64,000 bases of DNA from Sphingomonas sp. IW22 (GCF_041321155.1 NZ_JBGGWB010000001.1:2295649-2359648); one strand, 5' to 3'; counted from the stretch's first letter, positions 46,576 to 55,786 are shown. The notes: generated by a model not told the origin, from the sequence alone. A program made the numbers and translations.

Positions 46576-46969
46576 CGGGAAGGGCTCCCATGCGGCGCAC
46601 GACGTCGGCACGCACAGACCCGGTCAGGTCCGGCGTGCTCCCGGCGACCACTGCTTCGGCAACCAGAACTGTCCGGCCTTCGCGTCCGAGCTTCTGTACC
46701 GAGGCTTCCACGGCCTTGAGGTAGGCCTGGACGCGCAGTCTGGTTTCTTCAGGCGGCCGACCGGCACGCGCTTCGGCTTCGATGAAGTCGCCCATGATCC
46801 GGCTCAGCTGGACCGTGACGACCTCGCGTTTTTCAAGGGTGAGCAGCTTGTCCGTCGCCCAGACACCCCACAGCACCTGACCGACCATGCCAGCGCCGAC
46901 CACGACAGCGGTGAGATTGATCGCTGAAAGCCGCACCCGCAGGCTTGATGTTGCCAGAATGTTCTTCAC
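46562..46969 (-). CDS. trbI: F-type conjugative transfer protein TrbI
   Basis: 135 residues from the GTG at 46969, overlapping the upstream stop as GTGA. N-terminal membrane helix (INLTAVVVGAGMVGQVLWGVW, about 18-38), then a periplasmic helical domain (SRIMGDFIEAEARAGRPPEE; VQAYLKAVEASVQKLGREG; VLVAEAVVAGSTPDLT). This matches F-type TrbI inner-membrane proteins, which influence pilus retraction and assembly. Confidence 0.85.
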   Translation of the reverse strand: MKNILATSSLRVRLSAINLTAVVVGAGMVGQVLWGVWATDKLLTLEKREVVTVQLSRIMGDFIEAEARAGRPPEETRLRVQAYLKAVEASVQKLGREGRTVLVAEAVVAGSTPDLTGSVRADVVRRMGALPDAAR

Positions 46970-47358
46970 AGCTTTTCTCCCGAAAGTTCGCGGTCGAGAT
47001 CGCGGATGAAGCGCGGCATGCGCCACACGACGACGAGCGTCGCGAGACCGATCAGAACGAGCTTGCACTGGCCGAGGAATGTCACGCGCCGTGCGAGGTC
47101 GGCCGCCAGGAAGCGGTCACCGAGATTGGCAACATGGGCGAAGAAGGCATCGGGACTGCCGCCTGACAACAGCAGGAAAAACAGCAGCGGCAGGCCCAGC
47201 GCCATCAGATAGGATGAGCCGAGAAACAGGCAGCCGCGAAGCAGGATGTAGCAGCCATCGGCCATGCGCGAGCGAAAGGTCTGCACCTGCGGGCTGACGG
47301 GCTGTTCGTCTTCGGACGGGTCGGTCCGGTCGAACGGAGTGACGAGGTGGAGAGGCAT
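46966..47358 (-). CDS. hypothetical two-TM membrane protein between traC and trbI
   Basis: 130 residues. Helices near 40-67 (ILLRGCLFLGSSYLMALGLPLLFFLLLS) and 93-112 (QCKLVLIGLATLVVVW) flank a loop of about 25 residues; both ends are cytoplasmic and basic or acidic. The position corresponds to the small variable orf found after traC in many F-type operons. No family name recognised. The coupled start and stop imply that it belongs to the transfer apparatus. Confidence 0.75.
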   Translation of the reverse strand: MPLHLVTPFDRTDPSEDEQPVSPQVQTFRSRMADGCYILLRGCLFLGSSYLMALGLPLLFFLLLSGGSPDAFFAHVANLGDRFLAADLARRVTFLGQCKLVLIGLATLVVVWRMPRFIRDLDRELSGEKL

Positions 47359-47387
47359 AGAGATGGGGATCCTTTGGTGATGGGGTG

Positions 47388-49931
47388 TCAGCGGTTGGGA
47401 TGAGCGATGCGCTCGATGGCATCGGCGAGCTGGTGCCCGCGCGCGATCTCGGCATCGATGGCGGCGAAGGTCTGGGGCGAACTCGAGAAGAGCGTTGCCG
47501 AATAGTCATCGAGCACGAGCCGCCCGATCGCCTCGGTCTCCGGCCCCTTGATGAACACCTCGGAATAGTCGCTCCCGGAGCGCTTTAGACTGCGGATCAG
47601 CGTCTCGGTGCGATCGTCCATATCGAGGCGCTTGCTCGCCTTGAAATCGGCGATCGTCTCCGGCTTCTGCTGAAGGATCAGCATCCAGTCGCTGTTCTCG
47701 AGCGCCGCCGTTGCCCCGTCGGACTTGTAGTAGTCGTTGAGCGACTGGGTAGCGGTCGCCAGCGCGCCACCATACTTGCGGCAGGTGCGTGCGTAGGTTT
47801 CGACGAATTCGCCCATCGAGCCGCCCTTGAGCATCGACCAGGCTTCATCGATCAGCAGGAGCTTGCGCAGCGACCTCGGGCTTCGCGTCATGGCTTGGCT
47901 GGTCATGAACATGATGGCTGAGAGCACGACGCTGCGCAGATCCTCCCGGCTCGCGAGGTCGGACATCTCGAAGACCGTGAAGTCCGCATCGAGGTCGAGG
48001 CTTGCCTGGCCTTCAAAGAAGGGGCCGTAGGTTCCGCCAGCCATGTAGGGAGCAAGCGCGGTCGCGATATCGGCGGCGGTGTCATGCCCGAGACTGGCCA
48101 GCATCTCGCCGACGGTGGTGATCGTGGCCGCCGCGCCATGTTCCGTCCAGACCATGTTGACCGCCCGGTCGATCAGTCCGCGCTCGGTATCGGTCAGCTT
48201 CGCGCTGTGGCGAGCCATTTGCCCGACAATCGCCTTGATCATCCCGAAGCAGTCGAGGCGGTAGTCCTCGTCCTCGGCGGCGCGGGCTCCGTCGATCATC
48301 GAGAAGGGGTTGAGGCAGAAGCCCGCAGCAATCGTGAACTCGACAAAGCGGCCGCCCTGCAGCTTGACCGAGTGCTCGAAGCTGCGGCCATCGTCGATCA
48401 CGACCACCTGGGCGCCGGCGCCGCGCAGCGCGGCGCACATCTCCTGGAGCAGCACCGACTTCCCCGATCCCGACTTGCCGCAGATCGCAACATTGTGGTT
48501 GCCGGCCTCGTTCTCGAACGGCGACCAGAAGAAGGGCTGGCCGCGCCGTCCGACGAACAGCAGGTGGGGGTGGGCGCTGCCGAGGTACTCGCCCTGCATG
48601 GGCGCGATATTGGCTGCGGTCGTCGACAGCACGGTCTTGAACCGCTTCAGCCGTTCCATATCGGCGCCGAGCCCGTCAGCCAGGGTGAGCGGCATCGCGG
48701 CGAGCAATCCCTGGATCTGGAGGTAGCGCTCGTCGGTAAGGTCCCAGCCCGCCGCCTTGTAGATCGATTTGATCGCCCGTTCGTGGCGGTCGCCCTGGCC
48801 TAGCGGCGAATAGGCCGTCACGCCGTAGAAAACCCGAACGAGCCGGCGGCCTTCCTGAAGCTCGGCCTGCACATGTTGCCATTCGGCTGCCTGTTCCCCG
48901 ATCCGCGGCAGGAACCGGGCGCTGCGGGTCCCGGCGAGGCTGGTCGTCCGCATGAACTTGAAGCCAGCCTTCGCCGATGCCGCCTCCTGGTCCGGATAGA
49001 CGAGACACAGCATGGTGGCGGCGGGGCAGGGGAAGCGCAGCTTGTCGGTGAACAGGTCGCCGATCAGCCGCGCGCATTCCCACGGGGCCCAGCGCGATGG
49101 CATGTTGCGCACGGCAAAATGCCGGACATCGAAGGCATCGGGATAGACGGTCCCGATCTCGGGCACGCCGTCATTGACCTTGCCAGTGGGACGGAAACGC
49201 TCGGTCACAAGCCGCATGCGATCTTCAGCCACCACCAGTTCGATGTCGTGGCGGATCGCCTGGGCGGCGATTGGATCATTCGGGTTGTAGGGCACCGCAT
49301 CGTCCTGCGGGGCGGTGGTGGGCGAAGTCAGATCATCGATGACAGCGATGAGCGCTTCCGGCCCGACTTCGACCACGCCGAGATTGAGCGACTTGAGCAT
49401 CGCCACCAGGCCATCGCGGGTCTGCTTGAGATCCTCGTTGCTGACCGACTTGGAGGTCGGCACCCCGACCGAGACGATGACCTGGTGATGCCGCGCATGG
49501 AAGGGCGCGTCCGGCGAGCCAGACTCCCAAACCAGCGAATAGAGCCGCCGCGCCCGGTGCCGGGCAATCGCCTCGTACACGCCGCCCTGGATGTACCGCG
49601 GCGCGAACCACGGGGCGATGATCCTGCTGATGCGCGGGCTTGCAAGGTGAAGTACCTGCAGGCAGGCGCCCGCTGGCAGGCCTTCCGAGAAGAACTGACC
49701 GAGAATTTCCCCGGTGCGCTCGTCGGCTCCGATCAGCGGAGTAACCGAAAGGACAAAGCCCTTCGAGCGTGCGTTGAAGTACAGGCGGGTTGCCGGATCG
49801 TAGACCCGGTAGGGGAGCCAGTCGGAGAGCATGTCGACCATGAGCTGCGGGCGGGCTTTGTCGGCGTGTTCGGCATCACCCAGCAATCCGCTGAGCAGCC
49901 GATCGACGACGGTCTTGAGTTGTTTGGCCAT
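47388..49931 (-). CDS. traC: conjugative ATPase TraC
   Basis: 847 residues from the ATG at 49931, which shares one base with the traV stop. N-terminal TraC/VirB4 domain (SDWLPYRVYDPATRLYFN near 35). Walker A ICGKSGSGKSVLLQEMCAAL near 485, Walker B KLLLIDEAWSMLKGG near 710, then GALATATQSLNDYY near 745. It is the VirB4-like ATPase that powers pilus assembly at the inner membrane. Length and motif spacing are normal. Confidence 0.96.
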   Translation of the reverse strand: MAKQLKTVVDRLLSGLLGDAEHADKARPQLMVDMLSDWLPYRVYDPATRLYFNARSKGFVLSVTPLIGADERTGEILGQFFSEGLPAGACLQVLHLASPRISRIIAPWFAPRYIQGGVYEAIARHRARRLYSLVWESGSPDAPFHARHHQVIVSVGVPTSKSVSNEDLKQTRDGLVAMLKSLNLGVVEVGPEALIAVIDDLTSPTTAPQDDAVPYNPNDPIAAQAIRHDIELVVAEDRMRLVTERFRPTGKVNDGVPEIGTVYPDAFDVRHFAVRNMPSRWAPWECARLIGDLFTDKLRFPCPAATMLCLVYPDQEAASAKAGFKFMRTTSLAGTRSARFLPRIGEQAAEWQHVQAELQEGRRLVRVFYGVTAYSPLGQGDRHERAIKSIYKAAGWDLTDERYLQIQGLLAAMPLTLADGLGADMERLKRFKTVLSTTAANIAPMQGEYLGSAHPHLLFVGRRGQPFFWSPFENEAGNHNVAICGKSGSGKSVLLQEMCAALRGAGAQVVVIDDGRSFEHSVKLQGGRFVEFTIAAGFCLNPFSMIDGARAAEDEDYRLDCFGMIKAIVGQMARHSAKLTDTERGLIDRAVNMVWTEHGAAATITTVGEMLASLGHDTAADIATALAPYMAGGTYGPFFEGQASLDLDADFTVFEMSDLASREDLRSVVLSAIMFMTSQAMTRSPRSLRKLLLIDEAWSMLKGGSMGEFVETYARTCRKYGGALATATQSLNDYYKSDGATAALENSDWMLILQQKPETIADFKASKRLDMDDRTETLIRSLKRSGSDYSEVFIKGPETEAIGRLVLDDYSATLFSSSPQTFAAIDAEIARGHQLADAIERIAHPNR

Positions 49932-50740
49932 CACTTGGGCTCCTTGGGCTGCGAGGTGCTGACGATCGGCTGTTCGCCGTTTCTGACTGCCGGGCGGATT
50001 GCAGCTTTCGCGGCTTCAATCGCCGCTGCGCTCGGGAACACCGGAGCGCTCTGCCCCGCCTCAGGCCGAGGGGCTCGATCACGCGGGGGAGGCGACGTGT
50101 CGAACCCCTCGACCGCCGGTGCCTTGGCACCGGCAACGGCCTCGCGCGCCGTGGAGGGGAGGACCAGCGGCGAGGCATCTGAAGTTTCGTTGAAGGGACT
50201 GGGGGCATCGGCGTTCGAGATGCCGCCAGCATGACCCGCGTCGTCGCGTGCAGACGAGAAGGGCGACGCCTCATCAGGTGCGTTCGGGTCTCCCTCCGCG
50301 CCGTCCGGTGCAGCGGCGATCTGAGCGGCTTTCAACTGCCGACGGACCTGGCGCATCAGGGATCCGCCCTGGCCCTCGCCCGCCTTGCGGCGCAGCTCGG
50401 TGGCCCAGCGTGGATTTTCGACGACGGTCCAGGCGACCGCTTCGTCATGCAACGTTCCAGCTTCATCGACATGAGCGGGGAAGACGACGCGCAAGGTGCG
50501 TTCCGCTGTGCGGCTGGTGTCGGCATCCACGACGCCTGACCTCTGCCGCGCGTCAGCATGGAGCAGCGTGCCGTTCGACAGATTGTCCGTCGCCTTGGCA
50601 TCGATAACTTGAGCCGGTGCGCAGTCGCCTTTCGGCGCGCGGCAGGTGAAATCACCCTCGACGTTGGTGCCGAACGTGGCGCAGCCACTGGCAAGACCGG
50701 TCAGACAGGCGCAAGCAAGGAGACGTGTTGGAAACCGCAT
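49931..50740 (-). CDS. traV: conjugative transfer lipoprotein TraV
   Basis: 269 residues from the ATG at 50740. Lipobox LASGC after the hydrophobic LLACACLTG (lipidated Cys near 20), then CATFGTNVEGDFTCRAPKGDC, the conserved Cys-containing start of TraV. The C-terminal half is Ala/Pro-rich and low complexity. It anchors the TraK-TraB core complex in the outer membrane, like VirB7. The gene begins 4 bp after the dsbC stop. Confidence 0.92.
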   Translation of the reverse strand: MRFPTRLLACACLTGLASGCATFGTNVEGDFTCRAPKGDCAPAQVIDAKATDNLSNGTLLHADARQRSGVVDADTSRTAERTLRVVFPAHVDEAGTLHDEAVAWTVVENPRWATELRRKAGEGQGGSLMRQVRRQLKAAQIAAAPDGAEGDPNAPDEASPFSSARDDAGHAGGISNADAPSPFNETSDASPLVLPSTAREAVAGAKAPAVEGFDTSPPPRDRAPRPEAGQSAPVFPSAAAIEAAKAAIRPAVRNGEQPIVSTSQPKEPK

Positions 50741-50744
50741 GGGT

Positions 50745-51659
50745 CTATCCTTTGGGAGCAGGGGTGGGGGCCGATGTGGAGCCAGCGCGCAGGAAGTCCC
50801 GGAGCACAGCGGCAGGCCGGAAGCCTTCGAGAATGGCGCCATCGGCGGGGCGCACGATCACAGGGGTGCCGCGAAAACCGTGGGCCCGCGCGAATGCCTC
50901 GTTGGCATCGAGACCGCTTGTGTCGCAGGGTTTGGGATTGGCGAGCGCCAGACCCGAATAGGCCATATGCAGCGCCAGCTCAGGCCGCGGCGAACACAGA
51001 ACCCGTTCGGCATCGCGTCGGCTTTCCGCCCCGAAGATCGAGATCGGCCGCTCTTCAACCCGCGCTCCGATCGCCTTCAATTCGGCCTCGAGCTTCTTGC
51101 AATAGCCGCAGTGGAAGTCCGAAAAGACGACGACACGCGGACCGTTGGCAGGACCCCAGGTGATCGCGCCTTTGGCGGGAAGCTTGCCGAGCGGGACATG
51201 GCGCGGCGGGGTGTTCCGGGCTGACGCTGCGGCTGCGCTCGGGCTGCCTTCCGCTTGTGTTTCAGGATTGCTGCGCCGCGCTGCCCCCGCTGCCAACAGG
51301 TCGGGATTGAGGGCAAGCAATCGGGCGGCCGTCAGATCCTGACGGGCTTCCATGTCGTAGACCCGGCCGATTACCAGATATTTTGCGGCCCGGTCGACGT
51401 AGAAGAGCGTCGATTTGGACGCGACCTCGCACAGGCCGCCAAGGCCCTTGCAGTTGATTGCGTCGATCGGCGTCTTGGGCAGGCGCAGCTTGAGCGCCTC
51501 TCGTACCTTCGCCGTGTCCGGAGCGGCAGCGGGGGCAGCAAGGCTTGCCACACCCCATCCCGTCGCAGCCGACACGGCGATGATCGCCGCCAGTCCGGCG
51601 CTGGCACGCAACCAGCGGCGCCGACGATTGTCCTGCTCGAGGAGAGTATTTTCAATCAT
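50745..51659 (-). CDS. dsbC: DsbC-like thiol:disulfide isomerase of the transfer operon
   Basis: 304 residues. N-terminal membrane anchor or signal (LRASAGLAAIIAVSAATGWGV), a dimerisation-like region (GGLCEVASKSTLFYVDRAAKYLVIGRVYDM near 75-105), an Ala-rich linker, then a thioredoxin fold with VVVFSDFHCGYCKKLEAEL near 180 (CGYC active site) and GTPVIVRPADG near 270 (cis-Pro). It probably isomerises disulfides in the Cys-rich TraN, TraU and TraH. Its ATG overlaps the traB stop as ATGA. Confidence 0.92.
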   Translation of the reverse strand: MIENTLLEQDNRRRRWLRASAGLAAIIAVSAATGWGVASLAAPAAAPDTAKVREALKLRLPKTPIDAINCKGLGGLCEVASKSTLFYVDRAAKYLVIGRVYDMEARQDLTAARLLALNPDLLAAGAARRSNPETQAEGSPSAAAASARNTPPRHVPLGKLPAKGAITWGPANGPRVVVFSDFHCGYCKKLEAELKAIGARVEERPISIFGAESRRDAERVLCSPRPELALHMAYSGLALANPKPCDTSGLDANEAFARAHGFRGTPVIVRPADGAILEGFRPAAVLRDFLRAGSTSAPTPAPKG

Positions 51660-52996
51660 TGGGAGTTCCTCACGTAGACGCCGTCGAGGAACACGATCTC
51701 GACATCGATGCCGGTCGGCATCTCGACGACGGGTTGGTACTGTTCGGCGCGCTCGATCAGGTATTTGCTGACCGTGTCGGCCGCATCGGCGGCGCCCTGG
51801 CCAAGCCCGCCGCCGAGAATGTCGCCGGCCGATAGCTTGGAGCGACTGCCGTCGGGGTTGGTCGTGACGCCGGAAAAGACGCTGTTGGCATTGGCCGAGA
51901 AGCCGCGCCCAAAGCCGCCGACGATCCCGGCCAGCAGGGCCTGGCTGACGAGGCTACCTTCGCGGCTGACGACGCGGCCGCGGACCCCGGACTTGCCAGC
52001 GAAGCTGATGAAGCCTTTGACCTCGCTCACTGCGACCCTGCCGCCAGGCTGATCGCAGGTCATGCGGGCGAGCTTCACGTAGACCTTCTCGCTGCTGAGA
52101 TCCCCGCGTGCCGCGCCGTTGACAACGCAGCCCTGGATCCGGGTGGTCAGAACCTTTCCGTTCTGCATGACCGAACGAGCAGGGCCGGTGATCCGAAGCA
52201 CCACAGGCAGCGGATCGGTCTGGCTTGCGACGCCTGCCGAGGCATCGACGCCGACGATTACGCGTGCCGGCGCGTAGGAGTTGGGCGGCAGGTAATCGGG
52301 CGAATCCTCGACGACGACCGGTGGCGCATCGGGCCGGCCCACACGGAGGCCATTGGTCGTTGCCTTGTCGGAGCTGAAGCTCATCAGCTTCACCTCGCCA
52401 GGCGAAGGGATCATGCCGCCCTGCGGATCGCCTGCTGCGGCGCCGGTACTGGTCTGAGGTGACCGGGCCCTTGCGTCATAGCCGCCTGCCTGCGGCCCAT
52501 AAGCCGGTGGCGGTACAGCCGGTGCCGGTGATGCAGGCTGCGCGGCAAGCCGGGTCTTGAGCTCGGCGTTCTCTGCCGAGATAGCATCGATCGCGGCCTG
52601 TCCATCGACACGCATGGCCTGGTTCTCGGCTTTGAGAGCCGCCAGCTGCGCCTCGATCTCCGTCCGCGGGACGCTCCCATCCTTCAGCGCCTTCTGCTCG
52701 CGGGTGACCGCATCGAGCCTGTTGCCGTAGGTCGCGACGAACTCGCGCTGGGACAGGTCGCGGTTGACCAGGCCTGCCGTGTCGATCGTCTGCGCCGCAT
52801 TGGGATCGCCGGTCTTGGCCTTGTCGTCGCCGCCAAGGATGAACCAGCTTCCGCCGATGAGGGCGAGTGCTCCCAGCGACCCCAGCAACAGCTTCTGACG
52901 GCGCGCGGTGCGGGCGTTGAGCCCGGAAAGTTCGGACGATGCCGCGCTCTCGGCCTGCAAAGGGGCAGTGCTTGGCGTATGGGTTGCATCAGTCAT
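51656..52996 (-). CDS. traB: conjugative transfer protein TraB
   Basis: 446 residues from the ATG at 52996, overlapping traK by 8 bp. Short cytoplasmic N-terminus, membrane helix LLLGSLGALALIGGSWFILG near 35-55, coiled-coil (EAQLAALKAENQAMRV, ISAENAELKTRL), Pro-rich linker, then the VirB10-like C-terminal domain (APARVIVGVDASAGVASQTDPLPVVLRI near 245; GCVVNGAARGDLSSEKVYVKL near 290). It spans the periplasm and links the inner and outer membrane parts of the channel. Confidence 0.93.
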   Translation of the reverse strand: MTDATHTPSTAPLQAESAASSELSGLNARTARRQKLLLGSLGALALIGGSWFILGGDDKAKTGDPNAAQTIDTAGLVNRDLSQREFVATYGNRLDAVTREQKALKDGSVPRTEIEAQLAALKAENQAMRVDGQAAIDAISAENAELKTRLAAQPASPAPAVPPPAYGPQAGGYDARARSPQTSTGAAAGDPQGGMIPSPGEVKLMSFSSDKATTNGLRVGRPDAPPVVVEDSPDYLPPNSYAPARVIVGVDASAGVASQTDPLPVVLRITGPARSVMQNGKVLTTRIQGCVVNGAARGDLSSEKVYVKLARMTCDQPGGRVAVSEVKGFISFAGKSGVRGRVVSREGSLVSQALLAGIVGGFGRGFSANANSVFSGVTTNPDGSRSKLSAGDILGGGLGQGAADAADTVSKYLIERAEQYQPVVEMPTGIDVEIVFLDGVYVRNSQ

Positions 52997-53747
52997 TGCC
53001 GGTCTCCCCGTTTGCGCCGACAACAAAGGCGGTTGTGCTGGCCCCGGGCTCAAGCTTCGGATCGGCGATCGAGACGGCGAGCGTGTCGCGCGGTGCGAGA
53101 TCGCGTTCGGCGAGCGTCACGGGTTTCGTTCCGCGATTGTGGATGCGGACGACCTTCCCAGTGAGGCTGACGCCGCGATAATCAGCGATGAGCTGGACTT
53201 CGAGATCGCCGACCCGTGCGGGTATGGCAGTCGATTGGCGGACCTCGAAACCGTCGACCGTCCGGTCATTGGCCATCGCCTGGATGAGCCTGACGGCGCT
53301 GGTCTCGATCGGGGTCTGGCTTTCCCAATCCGCCGCCCGGTTCTTCGCAATGGCGGGGTTGGTGATGAAGACCTGGGTTGCCGGAATTTGCTCAACCCGG
53401 CACGCGACCTTGTAGACAAAACCCTTCTTCGTGGTGGTGAAGAAGCTGATCGACCGTGCCGCGTAAGTTTCCGGCACCGACACATAGATGTCGCCGCGCA
53501 CAGGCTCGTTGGTCACTGCAAAGTCGTTGTAGGGCGTCCCGGTCGAGATCTTCGAGACGCTGGCGAACTGGTCGTCGACCAATGCGAAGCGGGTCAGCTC
53601 TCGCGCTGAAACGCTGCACTCGATTCCGGCGCCATCGGCGGCCTGTTTGAACTGGTCGGCCGCATGGGCAGCCTCGGCTGCTACGGCGAGCAGCGCCGCC
53701 GCGCTCAGAAGTAGGACCCGTGCGTGGGCCGCCGATCGGTAAGCCAT
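52989..53747 (-). CDS. traK: conjugative transfer protein TraK
   Basis: 252 residues from the ATG at 53747, sharing a base with the traE stop. Signal peptide (VLLLSAAALLAVAAEAAHA), then a beta-rich VirB9-like secretin domain: IECSVSARELTRFALVDDQF near 42, GDIYVSVPETYAARSISFFTTTKKG near 85, VRIHNRGTKPVTLAERDLAP near 200. Outer-membrane core component with TraV and TraB. Confidence 0.93.
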   Translation of the reverse strand: MAYRSAAHARVLLLSAAALLAVAAEAAHAADQFKQAADGAGIECSVSARELTRFALVDDQFASVSKISTGTPYNDFAVTNEPVRGDIYVSVPETYAARSISFFTTTKKGFVYKVACRVEQIPATQVFITNPAIAKNRAADWESQTPIETSAVRLIQAMANDRTVDGFEVRQSTAIPARVGDLEVQLIADYRGVSLTGKVVRIHNRGTKPVTLAERDLAPRDTLAVSIADPKLEPGASTTAFVVGANGETGND

Positions 53748-54319
53748 CACTGGGCCTCCTTGGATTTTTCCTGTGGGGGGAGCTGCGCAAACCCGGAGAG
53801 CGCGAGGCGCAGGCCGCGGTAAGTCCAGCTGAAGCGGAAGCGGCGTTCGTCACTCGCAATCACCTGCGCGCCGACGAAGGTCTTGAGCGTGCCCGTCACA
53901 TCCGAGGTGAGGCCTTTCGGGTCGACAGTCATCGACCGGATCACGAATGCCTGGGTGACATCCGAGCCCCGCTGCTCTTCGACGATCCGGACGAGCTCGG
54001 CCTTGAGGCGGCCATAGCTTGCAGGATCAGCGAGCTTCAGGATCTCGTTCATCCAGTAATCGAGGCCTTCCGGACTGCGATTGAGAAGAACAAGGGCCGC
54101 ATCGCGGGTGACGAGCTCGAGATAATCGGCCTCGACCCCGGCACTGCTTACGGTGAGCGCTTTGGGAACGGTCGGAACCAGTACCACTTCGCGGTCGCGG
54201 GTGGCGGCAAGGCTCCCGGCGACGACCAGTGCAAGGCCAAGGCCGGCACTGGTGAGCGCAAAGAGGTTCCGCTGGCGCAGCAGCGATTGCTGCCGTTCGT
54301 GGGATATGTCGGAATACAT
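53747..54319 (-). CDS. traE: conjugative transfer protein TraE
   Basis: 190 residues from the ATG at 54319 with GAGGGG upstream; a GTG at 54334 is in frame. N-terminal membrane helix (LFALTSAGLGLALVVAGSLAA near 20-40), then VLVPTVPKALTVSSAGVEADYLE near 47 and RFRFSWTYRGLRLALSGF near the end, the VirB8/TraE pattern. Inner-membrane scaffold facing the periplasm. Confidence 0.93.
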   Translation of the reverse strand: MYSDISHERQQSLLRQRNLFALTSAGLGLALVVAGSLAATRDREVVLVPTVPKALTVSSAGVEADYLELVTRDAALVLLNRSPEGLDYWMNEILKLADPASYGRLKAELVRIVEEQRGSDVTQAFVIRSMTVDPKGLTSDVTGTLKTFVGAQVIASDERRFRFSWTYRGLRLALSGFAQLPPQEKSKEAQ

Positions 54320-54330
54320 GGAAGTGCCCC

Positions 54331-54618
54331 TCAACCGGCGAGTAGTCGGCAGTGAGAAGGCGGCGTTGCCTTGAGGCCCAGAAATCCTGCAGGCAGATAC
54401 CAGTATGCGGCGTGGGCTACCCAGGAGCTGGCGCGTCCTGCTTTTGCCTTTCGCAATGCGAACCAGGCGCCGAAGGCGACTATGATGCCGATAAAGATAT
54501 GCTGGGTGAGGATCCCCCAGGTGAAGGGGGCCAGCATTCCCGCGAACTCGTCGATGGTCCAGAAGCCGATAAGCTCCGGGTCATCGAGCCGTCGAGGAAT
54601 GATGTATGGGTCTGCCAT
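54331..54618 (-). CDS. traL: conjugative transfer protein TraL
   Basis: 95 residues: YIIPRRLDDPELIGFWTIDEF at the start and two membrane helices (MLAPFTWGILTQHIFIGIIVAFGAWF region and near 68-85), the invariant layout of TraL/VirB3-like proteins. Inner-membrane pilus-assembly component. It overlaps traE by a few bases if the longer traE start is used. Confidence 0.93.
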   Translation of the reverse strand: MADPYIIPRRLDDPELIGFWTIDEFAGMLAPFTWGILTQHIFIGIIVAFGAWFALRKAKAGRASSWVAHAAYWYLPAGFLGLKATPPSHCRLLAG

Positions 54619-54644
54619 GGCGACGCCGCCTTCCCTTGCCGCGC

Positions 54645-54974
54645 TCAGATGACCGCGGTCACGACCGAGGTGACGATCGGAACACCCGTGCCGACACCGA
54701 TGCCGACACCAACCGGAACGGCGACCTGGCCGAGCGAAAAACGCCCGGATGCCAGACCGATCAGGCCGCCGGCGAGGCTGAGAACCGTGATGATCTTGCC
54801 GCCCGAGCCTTCCAGAAAGTCCGTGAACTTCGTGAGGGCAGGGGTGAAGGTCGTGTCAGCGCCGGCATAGGCGGCGCTCGCCGCAAGCGCCGCGATTGCG
54901 ACCGGGATGGCAATGTTGAGGGTCTTGCCGAGACCCTTGACGCTGGCGCGCCGGGGGAGGGTGAGAGAGTGCAT
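54645..54974 (-). CDS. traA: F-type pilin TraA
   Basis: 109 residues. Long leader with LNIAIPVAIAALAASAAYA and a predicted cut before GADTTF near residue 38, then two hydrophobic helices (GGKIITVLSLAGGLIGLASG near 58-78 and QVAVPVGVGIGVGTGVPIVTSVVTAVI at the end). The size of the mature part (about 70 residues) and first position in the operon agree with F-type pilin. The S26 peptidase of the same operon may process it. Confidence 0.88.
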   Translation of the reverse strand: MHSLTLPRRASVKGLGKTLNIAIPVAIAALAASAAYAGADTTFTPALTKFTDFLEGSGGKIITVLSLAGGLIGLASGRFSLGQVAVPVGVGIGVGTGVPIVTSVVTAVI

Positions 54975-55324
54975 GTGAAGCTCCGGTTGGAGGGGTGGTC
55001 ACAGCGTTCTTGCGTTCGCTGTGTGTTCCACATGCATCTAGGAAATGGTCGTAGGAAAGTGTTGAGCGGAAATCCTGCCTGGAGGTGGAAGAATGCGGAC
55101 GCATCTTTTGCAGTCCGACGCTCCAAACCAGCGATATCGACGCTAAACTGGTAATTTTATGTCGGTAAATACCGTCGCAACTGACGGGATTCGGCGGCGA
55201 ATCGGGTAGAGGAACTGATTTGCCTCTAAACGAGATGTTCCGCGTATGTTCTTTTCATTTTCCTACATGGGATGCTTCGCGTTATGCCTGCGAGTCGCAC
55301 CAGTGCAGAAGCTAGGAGACAACC
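54975..55324. promoter_or_regulatory. divergent promoter region traA / HTH regulator
   Basis: 350 bp, AT-richer than its surroundings. It includes the palindrome CGGTA-AA-TACCG at 55163-55174 and a near half-site GGTAAT at 55150. The traA leader is about 190 bp from the palindrome. The adjacent HTH protein is the natural candidate to bind here. Confidence 0.55.
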
Positions 55325-55786
55325 ATGTACCATCCAACCGCCGCCGCCAGACCGGCCAATGAAAGTCTGGCCCGCGTCCTTGCCCATGCGATCGAAGCCG
55401 CCGGCAAACCCCGCCACAGGATTGCCAATGAATGCGGCATGCATCGCGAGACCCTGCTTCGCCTTGCGCGCGGCGAGCGGCCTATCGGGCTCGACGAAGC
55501 AGCACGTGTGCTCTCCGCCTGTGGAGCGCAACCTCGCGCATCCATGATTCTCGCGCTCGCCGGGCAGGAAGATCTCGCTTGCGAGTGGATGCATTGCGAG
55601 ATGGGCGAATTTCTCGAAGAGTTCTTCACCAGCCTGCCCCTCCATCTGCAGCGGACGCTGGGACGCCGGATTGAGGATCTGCGGCCTCGGTGGGCTAACG
55701 GCACCTCACAGCTCGTGGCGCGAATGCTTGCCAAGCACATCGATGATTTTGTGGGCCGCGACATCGCAATGTCGCTGTCCCGGTAA
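55325..55786 (+). CDS. XRE-like HTH regulator of the transfer operon (predicted)
   Basis: 153 residues. ESLARVLAHAIEAAGKPRHRIANECGMHRETLLRLARGERPIGLDEAARVLSAC (residues 12-66) is a lambda-repressor-like helix-turn-helix: helix 2-turn-helix 3 over HRIANECGMHRETLLRLARG. The C-terminal half is helical (EEFFTSLPLHLQRTLGRRIEDL) and unrecognised. It is transcribed away from traA; a role in controlling the transfer operon is inferred from position only. Confidence 0.75.
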   Translation: MYHPTAAARPANESLARVLAHAIEAAGKPRHRIANECGMHRETLLRLARGERPIGLDEAARVLSACGAQPRASMILALAGQEDLACEWMHCEMGEFLEEFFTSLPLHLQRTLGRRIEDLRPRWANGTSQLVARMLAKHIDDFVGRDIAMSLSR

